Source: Syntrophorhabdaceae bacterium (GTDB taxonomy: Bacteria; Desulfobacterota; Syntrophorhabdia; Syntrophorhabdales; Syntrophorhabdaceae). Taken from it: 33,690 nt of DNA. Numbering within the stretch: the first letter of the stretch is position 1; every line of letters starts with the position of its first letter. The stretch spans positions 1-33,690 of the forward strand of contig JAOAHW010000163.1 of the NCBI GenBank assembly GCA_026415015.1, written 5' to 3'. The notes beneath the pieces were generated by a model. It searched no databases. It saw only the letters and a list, made by a program, of their open reading frames with translations, and was not told where the DNA came from. Made by a program: the position numbers and the translations under genes. This document shows positions 10,407 to 18,061 of this stretch, piece after piece.

Positions 10407-10609
10407 TTCTTAAACACCTCTATAGCAACATCAGGACATATAAGGGCACATGTAGCGCACCCTGTACATTCCTTTTCATCAGCAAAGGAGACGACAAAAT
10501 AGCCCTTCATATTGAGTCTGTCAGAGATGGACAGGGCTCCTTTCGGGCAGAATTCCACGCACAGGGAACAACCTTTACATCTTTCATCGTCTATCTTCAC
10601 TGTTATCAT
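10403..10609 (-). CDS. 2x[4Fe-4S] ferredoxin-type delta subunit of the 2-oxoacid:ferredoxin oxidoreductase
   Basis: CKGCSLCVEFCPKGAL and CTGCATCALICPDVAIEV; start placed at ATG 10609 because a putative promoter at 10683-10656 makes the longer ORF start (10645) unlikely. Confidence 0.85.
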   Translation of the reverse strand: MITVKIDDERCKGCSLCVEFCPKGALSISDRLNMKGYFVVSFADEKECTGCATCALICPDVAIEVFKN

Positions 10610-10655
10610 CTGTTGCATGCCCTTTGTGTTTTTGTCTGATAGCAAAACGCAAAAG

Positions 10656-10683
10656 AGTATATCAATTCCATGATGTTTGTCAA
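10656..10683 (-). promoter_or_regulatory. putative sigma70 promoter for the vor operon
   Basis: On minus strand TTGACA (10683-10678)-N16-TATACT (10661-10656). Confidence 0.6.
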
Positions 10684-10695
10684 TTTTTTTATCTA

Positions 10696-10724
10696 TTGAC
10701 AGGCAGGTATACTTTATTTATACT
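10696..10724 (+). promoter_or_regulatory. putative sigma70 promoter for the lipoprotein-glycosyltransferase operon
   Basis: TTGACA (10696-10701)-N17-TATACT (10719-10724). Confidence 0.65.
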
Positions 10725-10760
10725 CCATTAAAAGTATTGAGCGAGAGAAATTAGGGGTTT

Positions 10761-10964
10761 ATGATGAAATTTTTAAAGGTTTTTATCTTATTGGCAATAA
10801 TATCTATAATATCCATAGGCTGCTCATCCCTTTCAGTGAGGGATATAAAGGAGATGGACCCTTTTCTCAGGGGAAGGACTACAAGTCAAAGGGATATAAC
10901 TTTTGAAGATGCCCAGAGTCTCTATATAGGCCAAAAAGATTTAAATATCAAGCCTCTGTCGTGA
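10761..10964 (+). CDS. small putative lipoprotein
   Basis: MMKFLKVFILLAIISIISIGCSS lipoprotein-like signal; RBS-like TTAGGGG; first gene of operon. Confidence 0.65.
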   Translation: MMKFLKVFILLAIISIISIGCSSLSVRDIKEMDPFLRGRTTSQRDITFEDAQSLYIGQKDLNIKPLS

Positions 10965-10973
10965 CCACCACCT

Positions 10974-11960
10974 TTGAAGATATCTTTTCTAATACAGGGT
11001 TTTCATGTAGCAGCCAGTAGATACAGGGTTATCCAGTATCTCCCCTTTTTTGAGGCCTGTGGTATACCTTATCAGGTACAGGAATTTCCAAGAGGTATAA
11101 AAAACTGGATCCAGCATATAAAGGGACTTGGGTCGGTAGATATTTTCTTTGTCCAGAGGAAACGCCTGCCTCTCTATGTGCTTCTATATTTAAAAAACTC
11201 TGGAAAAAAAATCGTCTATGACTTCGACGATGCTATTATGTTTAAGAATTCCCTTTCCCAAAATCCTTATTCCAGAAGGAGGCAGATGAGTTTTAAGAGG
11301 ATGCTTCGCTTTACAGACCTTGTTATTGCTGGTAATGGGTTTTTAAAGTCCGAGGCATTGAGATACCATAGGGATGTGAGGATATTGCCAACACCCATTG
11401 ACGCCAATAGATACAGTCAGAAAGAATATATAGAGAGCCCTTATGTAAATATAGGCTGGATAGGCGACCACGGTAGTATCCACTATATGGACAGCTACAG
11501 GGATGTCTGGGAGGAACTTGGCAGAAGATATAGAGATAAAGTGACCCTTACTATAATATGCGATACATTCATAGAGACGAAACATATAAAGCTGAACAGG
11601 GTTCAATGGAGATATGATACAGAGATAGAGGAGCTCAAAAAACTTGATATAGGGGTTATGCCCCTGTTCAATGACCTCTGGTCTATGGGCAAGTGCGGCT
11701 ATAAGATAATCCAGTACATGGGTGTTGGTGTACCATCTGTGTGTACTCCTGTGGGCATCAACAGGGATGTGGTAGAAAACAGAGTAAATGGACTTTGGGC
11801 AACAACAAAGGAAGAGTGGGTTAATGGGATATCCATGCTCGTGGATGATTATAATCTAAGGGTTGCAATGGGTAAAAAGGGAAGAGAAAAGGTCATGAAC
11901 AATTATACTGTCCAGGTATGTGCCCCCCTTCTTATAGAATGGTTAAAGGGGCTTATATGA
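10974..11960 (+). CDS. glycosyltransferase (GT4-like)
   Basis: FLIQGFHVAASRYRVIQYLPFFEACGI, KKIVYDFDDAIMF, C-terminal KCGYKIIQYMGVGVPSVCTPVGINRDVVENRVNGLWA. Confidence 0.8.
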   Translation: MKISFLIQGFHVAASRYRVIQYLPFFEACGIPYQVQEFPRGIKNWIQHIKGLGSVDIFFVQRKRLPLYVLLYLKNSGKKIVYDFDDAIMFKNSLSQNPYSRRRQMSFKRMLRFTDLVIAGNGFLKSEALRYHRDVRILPTPIDANRYSQKEYIESPYVNIGWIGDHGSIHYMDSYRDVWEELGRRYRDKVTLTIICDTFIETKHIKLNRVQWRYDTEIEELKKLDIGVMPLFNDLWSMGKCGYKIIQYMGVGVPSVCTPVGINRDVVENRVNGLWATTKEEWVNGISMLVDDYNLRVAMGKKGREKVMNNYTVQVCAPLLIEWLKGLI

Positions 11961-12910
11961 AGAAGATAGTATTCTTAACCCATGCCAACCCCCAGGGATA
12001 CAGGATACAGCAGTATTTCCCCTATCTTGAAAAAAGGGGTTTTGAGATAGAGCTTATAACCACAAAGACAGGCCTTTTAAAGGCACTGCCTGCACTACGT
12101 TCTGCCCATGTGATATATGTACAGAGGCTACTTTTTGACCCCATAAAACTTGCCCTCCTTAGGTCATCGGCAAAAAGGCTTGTCTATGATTTTGATGATG
12201 CAGTAATGTTTGGTTCAAGGGGTGAGAGCTCCACAAGGGCAAGAAAATTCAGGAACATGGTTTCAAAGGCTGACCTGGTTCTTGCAGGGAATCATTTTCT
12301 CCTTGAGGAGGCAAAAAAACACAGAAAAGAAGGTGTATTCTATGTCCCCACTGTTGTGGATACGAATGATTACCCTGTGAAGACCCATAGGGAGGTAATG
12401 CCTGTTACTGCAGGCTGGATAGGGAGTACCTCTACCTTAAAATACCTGGATAGGATAAAGGCAATTATCTCAGACAGTAGACAGGCAATCTCAGGGGTGG
12501 TATTCAAGGTCATTGCTGATAAAGCACCAGATATGGAAGGAGATGTAATATTTGAGAGATGGACAAAGGAAAAAGAAAAAGAAGCGCTTTTGAGTCTTGA
12601 TATGGGAATTATGCCCCTATCTGATGATGTATGGTCTAAAGGAAAGTGCGGGCTCAAACTCATACAGTATATGGCAGCAGGCCTGCCCTCTGTTACTCAT
12701 CCTGTTGGTGTGGCAGAACAGATGATAGAGGATGGTGTAAATGGTTTTTTGAGGTCAGATATAAAGGGATGGAGGTCTGCCATAGAAGAACTCTCAAAGG
12801 ATGCATCCCTGAGAAAAAAAATGGGTATGGCAGCAAGGGAGGTGGCAGAGTATAGATACTCCCTCCATGTATGGGGGCCAAGGGTAAGCGAGATAATCGA
12901 TAGTCTATGA
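11957..12910 (+). CDS. glycosyltransferase (GT4-like), paralogue of the preceding gene
   Basis: RIQQYFPYLEKRGFEIE, KRLVYDFDDAVMFGS, GKCGLKLIQYMAAGLPSVTHPVGVAEQMIEDGVNGFL; ATGA overlap with upstream stop sets the start. Confidence 0.8.
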   Translation: MKKIVFLTHANPQGYRIQQYFPYLEKRGFEIELITTKTGLLKALPALRSAHVIYVQRLLFDPIKLALLRSSAKRLVYDFDDAVMFGSRGESSTRARKFRNMVSKADLVLAGNHFLLEEAKKHRKEGVFYVPTVVDTNDYPVKTHREVMPVTAGWIGSTSTLKYLDRIKAIISDSRQAISGVVFKVIADKAPDMEGDVIFERWTKEKEKEALLSLDMGIMPLSDDVWSKGKCGLKLIQYMAAGLPSVTHPVGVAEQMIEDGVNGFLRSDIKGWRSAIEELSKDASLRKKMGMAAREVAEYRYSLHVWGPRVSEIIDSL

Positions 12911-14358
12911 AGCATATCAATATAAATAAGATAGACTGGTTTCTCGATGATTATGACATGGCAGAATCCTTAAGGGATATTAAGGCCAGTGATACAGGAA
13001 GGAGGGGGTACAGAACCTTCTCTTTCAAGGGGAGACAGTTTTTTTTAAAATCATTCAAGGAAAAGGGCCTTTCAGGGTTTGTAAGGGGCAGGATATTACC
13101 GAGGGGCAAAAAGGAATACCATATGGGCAAGAGGCTCAGGTCTCTATCTATCCTGACCCCAGAACCTATAGGGTATGGGATAGCAAAGGCAAACTCATTT
13201 GTTATCCAGGAATTAATAGATGGCAAAAGCCTACTTGATGCCTTTGGGTCTGAAAAGAACAGGGAGATCCTCATAAAAGGGCTTGCCCGGCTCTTGGTCA
13301 GATTAAAGATGCATAAAATAAGGCACAATGACCTCCACATAGAAAACATAATAGTCCATAGAGATGACCTGTATGTTATAGACCTCCATAAGATGACTAT
13401 AAAAAAGACCTTTTCCGTGGAAGACGAGCTCTCCAACATATCCCATAGCCTTGCCATGGTCTACGAAGAGATGACAGAGGCAGAAAAAGGGATTTTTTTC
13501 AAAGAGTATGGAGAAAAAGATATAAGAGAAAAGACAGAGGCTGCTATCCGTGCAATGAGGACAAGCTGGGTCGAAAACAAAAAGGCCAGGGCCTTTGATG
13601 AGACATCGATAATAGAAAAAAAAGGTAGTACCCTCTATATGAAGGGTATAGGCGTCATAGGTGATGGAGCTTATGTAGAGACCATAAAATCTGATAAAAA
13701 GACAGAGATTCTAAGATATACCAACCATATAAGAAAGCTGTACAGGAGCAAAAGGAGGCTCAAAAGGGCATGGCAGGCATGTGTTGTCCTGGCCTATATG
13801 GGTCTGAGCATTACACCAAGGGTATATTTTTTGAATCCCCCTTCTTTTTTTTCATGGGGGTTTATAGCTATGGAAGACCTGAAAGGAAGGGGCGAGGAAC
13901 TAGACAGATTTCTGGATAGACACTATCCAAAGATGGATAGCCATGAAAGAGGGGCTTTTATAGATAGTCTTGCCAATTTTTTTAAAGGCTTTCTCAGGAT
14001 GGATATAATCCATATGGACCTAAAAGGATGTAATATCTTTGTTATAAAGGAAAATGGTTTTCTCCTCCTTGACCTTGAGGACATTGCCTTTAAGGAGATT
14101 AACAGCGATGTATTGGCAAAGATGCTCATCCAGCTCAATACCACTATACCTGTTATGGTTAGATATACAGACAGGATGAGGTTTTTTTTAAAGGTTACAG
14201 ATGGTCTAAATATTGATAGAAGATTATTGGCCAGGATGATAGCACGCCGCTCCCTTGAGATTGAGGTGGTCTATGAGGGGGTAGGGGGGCTCAAAAGAGA
14301 GGGTTTTATGCCCATGGTTAACAGATATTGGCTTCCTGAAAAGGCAGCAAGGAGATAA
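12907..14358 (+). CDS. protein with two kinase-like domains (LPS-kinase/WaaP-like or related)
   Basis: Two catalytic-loop motifs HNDLHIENIIVHRDDLYVIDLHKM and HMDLKGCNIFVIKENGFLLLDLED; ATGA overlap with upstream glycosyltransferase. Confidence 0.7.
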   Translation: MKHININKIDWFLDDYDMAESLRDIKASDTGRRGYRTFSFKGRQFFLKSFKEKGLSGFVRGRILPRGKKEYHMGKRLRSLSILTPEPIGYGIAKANSFVIQELIDGKSLLDAFGSEKNREILIKGLARLLVRLKMHKIRHNDLHIENIIVHRDDLYVIDLHKMTIKKTFSVEDELSNISHSLAMVYEEMTEAEKGIFFKEYGEKDIREKTEAAIRAMRTSWVENKKARAFDETSIIEKKGSTLYMKGIGVIGDGAYVETIKSDKKTEILRYTNHIRKLYRSKRRLKRAWQACVVLAYMGLSITPRVYFLNPPSFFSWGFIAMEDLKGRGEELDRFLDRHYPKMDSHERGAFIDSLANFFKGFLRMDIIHMDLKGCNIFVIKENGFLLLDLEDIAFKEINSDVLAKMLIQLNTTIPVMVRYTDRMRFFLKVTDGLNIDRRLLARMIARRSLEIEVVYEGVGGLKREGFMPMVNRYWLPEKAARR

Positions 14359-14401
14359 AGATTGATAAAATATGGATTAAGGCGTCCGTATAGGTTTTAA
14401 G

Positions 14402-15772
14402 ATGACATTATCTATAGACCATATAAAAGACCAGATAAAGGCCGTAGACTTATTAAAGAGATTAAGGGAAAAGGCTATAAAAGGTGACGTCTATCTCGTA
14501 GGGGGCTCTATAAGGGAGTTTTGTCTCTCTTCAATACCAAAGGACTATGACTTTGTGGTAACCCATGGGGATGATATAAGGGCATTTGAGGAAATAACAG
14601 GAACCCACTCTTTTGTATTAGGTAAAAAACCCATCCACACATACAGGATTGTCAAGGATGATATCAACATAGATATCAATGTGTTAGATACATCACTGGA
14701 TGAAGACATAAAAAGAAGGGACTTTACCATAAACGCCATAGCCTATGATATTAAGGGGGATGCCCTTATAGATATTGTAAATGGACTGGCTGATATAGAA
14801 AAAAGGATAATAAGGCACATCAAAAGGGAAAACCTAATTAATGACCCTTTGAGGATGCTAAAGGCAGTCCGTCATTATGCCACCCTTAATGGATTTCAAA
14901 TCCATGAGGGGCTTTATGCTGCCATCTCTGATTTTAAAGGCCATATAAAAAAGGTTGCCCAGGAGAGGATAAAATATGAGCTTGACCAGATAATAACCTC
15001 AAAGGTAGTATTTGATGCCATTAAAATCATGGAGTCCACTGGCCTCCTATTTGAATTATTTCCCGAGCTCTATGAGCTTAAAAAAATGGACGAGGAAAAG
15101 AGATTCAGTCTTGAGACATTGGGGCACACCATAGACGGATTTAAGTATCTCCACCAATATAGTAGCCTATACAGTGTAGATAAAAAGGGTATCCTGATGG
15201 TGGGCTATAGCCTTCTATTTCATGACCTGGGGAAGGCCCATACATTCTCTTATGACGAGAACAAAAAGATAGTACATTTTTTCTACCACGAGCAAATCTC
15301 TGAAGAGATGGCTACAGCCATTATGGAGAGGATGAGGTTTAGTGTGCAGGAGATAAAAACAGTAAGGTCGCTTATAAAAAATCACATGAGGATATTCCTC
15401 ATAAGCAGCAATGATACAACAGAGAGGGCAATAAGAAGGGTTGTATTCAAGATGGGGGAGTTGACCCCACTGCTTATACTCTTGAGCATCTGTGATATGT
15501 ATGGGAGTTCAGGAGGCGAGGACAATGAATCTACAAAACAGGTAAAGGCAGTCTGTGGGGATATATTGAAAAGTTATGAAAAATGGAAGGAAGAACCTTT
15601 ACCGAGGCTTATCAGCGGATATGACCTCATGTCTATTGGTTTTAAAGAAGGGCCTCCTATAGGCAGGTGTCTTGTTGAGATACAGGAGAGGCAGATATCA
15701 GGGGAGATAAAAGATAGGGATAGTGCTTTAGAGTATGCAAGACAGTGGCTAAAGATAAATGGGCAGGGATGA
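14402..15772 (+). CDS. tRNA nucleotidyltransferase / poly(A) polymerase family protein with HD domain
   Basis: VYLVGGSIREFCLSSIPKDYDFVV, DINIDINVLDTSLDEDIKRRDFTINAIAYDI, LLFHDLGKAHT. Confidence 0.88.
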   Translation: MTLSIDHIKDQIKAVDLLKRLREKAIKGDVYLVGGSIREFCLSSIPKDYDFVVTHGDDIRAFEEITGTHSFVLGKKPIHTYRIVKDDINIDINVLDTSLDEDIKRRDFTINAIAYDIKGDALIDIVNGLADIEKRIIRHIKRENLINDPLRMLKAVRHYATLNGFQIHEGLYAAISDFKGHIKKVAQERIKYELDQIITSKVVFDAIKIMESTGLLFELFPELYELKKMDEEKRFSLETLGHTIDGFKYLHQYSSLYSVDKKGILMVGYSLLFHDLGKAHTFSYDENKKIVHFFYHEQISEEMATAIMERMRFSVQEIKTVRSLIKNHMRIFLISSNDTTERAIRRVVFKMGELTPLLILLSICDMYGSSGGEDNESTKQVKAVCGDILKSYEKWKEEPLPRLISGYDLMSIGFKEGPPIGRCLVEIQERQISGEIKDRDSALEYARQWLKINGQG

Positions 15773-15781
15773 GAAAACAGA

Positions 15782-15822
15782 CTATAACTAGAGACTATAG
15801 ACTAAAGACTATAGATTATAGA
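15782..15822. repeat. degenerate 7-bp tandem repeat (CTAWAGA)
   Basis: CTATAA CTAGAGA CTATAGA CTAAAGA CTATAGA TTATAGA followed by CC; same motif and same trailing CCT(N)TTAA-like end as at 1-50. Confidence 0.75.
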
Positions 15823-15950
15823 CCTTTTAATGTAAAACCCTTACCACAAATGTAGGATAGGTATATTTCCAGAGCAAGAGGATTTATTATCAATTATTGT
15901 ATTGACTAATAAGGGATAAAGGTGATATTTTTTATCAAGGAGAGATAGAG

Positions 15951-16151
15951 ATGTTTGGTCTAGGGATGCCAGAGCTTATTGTAATAATGGTTATTGTTCT
16001 TATTATATTCGGTGCAGGTAAACTTGCCGATGTTGGGGGTGCCCTGGGTAAAGGCATAAAAAACTTTAAAAAGAGCATGAAAGAGCCTGATGCCATTGAT
16101 GTGACCCCGAAAAAAGAAAACGACAAAGATAAACCTATAGAGCCAAAATAA
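15951..16151 (+). CDS. tatA: Sec-independent protein translocase TatA/TatE
   Basis: [54 protein letters not shown]. Confidence 0.92.
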   Translation: MFGLGMPELIVIMVIVLIIFGAGKLADVGGALGKGIKNFKKSMKEPDAIDVTPKKENDKDKPIEPK

Positions 16152-16177
16152 GCCCTGCTTTTAACAATATTCTTTTT

Positions 16178-17170
16178 TTGAAAAGATACCCTAAAATGGA
16201 AATCTTAGATGGCCTTGATTATTCATCCATTCATAGGGCAAAACAATTGCTGGAAAAGGGCGGTGTTGTTGCCTTTCCCACAGAGACAGTCTATGGTCTT
16301 GGTGCAGATGCCTTTAATCCCTATGCAGTGGCAAAGATATTTGAGATAAAAAAAAGACCGAGGTTTGACCCCCTCATAGTCCATATAGATAAAATGGAGT
16401 GGGTTCATGACCTCGCTGTTGATGTGCCTCCCAAGGCATTGAGGCTAACAGAGAGATTCTGGCCTGGCCCACTTACCATAATCATTAAAAAAAGACCCAT
16501 CATCCCTGATATAGTAACAGCAGGTTTAACCACAGTAGGGATAAGGATGCCTGCACACCCTGTGGCACAGGAATTGATAAAAACCTTCAAAAGACCCATT
16601 GCAGCCCCAAGCGCAAACCCCTTTGGCTACATAAGCCCCACAAGGGCTGACCATGTAGCCCAGATGCTAAAGGACAGGGTTGAGATTATCCTTGATGGGG
16701 GCAAGAGCGTCTTTGGCATAGAATCAACCATAGTGTCATTTTTAGATGAAAGTGCTTATATAAACAGGCACGGTGCCATAAGTGCAGAGGAGATATCCGA
16801 GGTCATAGGGTCTGTCTATGATTCAAAGGACAGTGGGGTTTGCGAATCCCCAGGTTCTTTGCCCTATCACTATTCACCCCATAGACCTCTCAAGATTGTT
16901 AATTCTCCATTAGAGATAGCTACAGAAAAATCATCCTTCCTATCCTTTAAGAGACCTACGATAAGGGTTATCTCAAGGTATGTGAGGACCCTCTCTGAAC
17001 AGGGCGACCTAAGGGAGGCAGCAGCAAACTTTTTCTCTTATCTTATTGAATTAGACAATAAGGATGTGGATATTATATATGCAGAGAGGGTACCTGAAAA
17101 GGGGCTTGGAAGGGCCATCATGGAGAGGCTGAAAAAGGCATCAAAGAAACACAGATACACAACCCTTTGA
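16178..17170 (+). CDS. sua5: L-threonylcarbamoyladenylate synthase (Sua5 type)
   Basis: GGVVAFPTETVYGLGADAFNPYAVAKIFEIKKRPRFDPLIVHI, RPIAAPSANPFGYISPTRADHV, SPGSLPYHYSPHRPL linker; start is TTG 16178 or ATG 16196. Confidence 0.93.
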   Translation: MKRYPKMEILDGLDYSSIHRAKQLLEKGGVVAFPTETVYGLGADAFNPYAVAKIFEIKKRPRFDPLIVHIDKMEWVHDLAVDVPPKALRLTERFWPGPLTIIIKKRPIIPDIVTAGLTTVGIRMPAHPVAQELIKTFKRPIAAPSANPFGYISPTRADHVAQMLKDRVEIILDGGKSVFGIESTIVSFLDESAYINRHGAISAEEISEVIGSVYDSKDSGVCESPGSLPYHYSPHRPLKIVNSPLEIATEKSSFLSFKRPTIRVISRYVRTLSEQGDLREAAANFFSYLIELDNKDVDIIYAERVPEKGLGRAIMERLKKASKKHRYTTL

Positions 17171-17377
17171 TAAACAAAGGTGTTTGTGTTAATATAGGGA
17201 GATATTGAAAAAATCTCAACCTTGGTGTTTATACTAATAAGGATTATTGAGTATTAAGGATTATGAGTTCAATGTATTATATAGCTTATCTCTCTAAAAG
17301 ACAAAAAAGACACGCTCTTATGGACCCTGGGGGTTACCTATTGAATTTTTGTATAAAAAATCATAAGGGGCTAAATA

Positions 17378-17809
17378 TTGAAAATGTTTAAAAAAATTTT
17401 TTGCTTAACCATTAGGCAAAATGAAAAAAATATCTTTAATTTTAGTATGTTATTAAAACATGCCTACAATTTTTTCACATGTTTTCCACAAAAAATGTGG
17501 AAAACTAAAAAAAGCCCTTTATCTGTAATGGGATATACCATACTCCTTATAGTATTGGTTCTGCCAGGGTGCAGCTATTTTAAAGGGGCAAAAAAATATG
17601 ACGAAAAGGGAATTGAGAATGCCTTAATATCCATGAGTGAGGAACAGGTTAGATCAAGATACGGTGAGCCAAATATGGTAAGTAAGACAACAACAGATAC
17701 AATCCTATGGACATACAGGCCGTCCTGGAAGATAATTCCAGACAATAAGGACACCATGTATATAGAGTTTGATAAAGGAAAGGTAATAAAAGTCCTTAAG
17801 GTGAGGTGA
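17378..17809 (+). CDS. BamE/SmpA-like small lipoprotein (start uncertain: 17378, 17384, 17495 or 17528)
   Basis: MGYTILLIVLVLPGCSYF lipobox, then MSEEQVRSRYGEPNMVSKTTTDTILWTYRPSW ... MYIEFDKGKVIKV. Confidence 0.7.
   Translation: MKMFKKIFCLTIRQNEKNIFNFSMLLKHAYNFFTCFPQKMWKTKKSPLSVMGYTILLIVLVLPGCSYFKGAKKYDEKGIENALISMSEEQVRSRYGEPNMVSKTTTDTILWTYRPSWKIIPDNKDTMYIEFDKGKVIKVLKVR
17455..17505. promoter_or_regulatory. two overlapping inverted repeats containing DnaA-box-like 9-mers
   Basis: AAAACATG(17455-17462)/CATGTTTT(17478-17485); GTTTTCCACA(17481-17490)-AAAAA-TGTGGAAAAC(17496-17505); TTTTTCACA 17471-17479, TTTTCCACA 17482-17490, TGTGGAAAA 17496-17504. Confidence 0.6.
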
Positions 17810-17812
17810 CAT

Positions 17813-18061
17813 ATGCTTTGTGAAAAGTGCCAGGCTGAGATAGAGACCATAAAATGTGTCAAATGTGGTGAGAACATAAGACCCCTTGGCAATTATTGCT
17901 ACCTGTGTGGGGCAGACCTGAGGTTGAAAGATAGCGAAGTGGAAGAAGGCGATACAATAGATATATCCAGCAGGATCCTGTGCAGTGACGGCACATGCAT
18001 AGGAGTTGTAGAGAATGGGGTATGCAAGCTATGTGGAAAACCTTACGTCCCAGAGACATAA
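17813..18061 (+). CDS. zinc-ribbon protein
   Basis: Multiple CxxC knuckles: CEKC, CVKC, CYLC, CKLC. Confidence 0.7.
   Translation: MLCEKCQAEIETIKCVKCGENIRPLGNYCYLCGADLRLKDSEVEEGDTIDISSRILCSDGTCIGVVENGVCKLCGKPYVPET

Noticed and set aside
17481-17505. Intrinsic terminator interpretation of the 10-bp hairpin
   Set aside because: Neither strand has a T-tract immediately 3' of the stem
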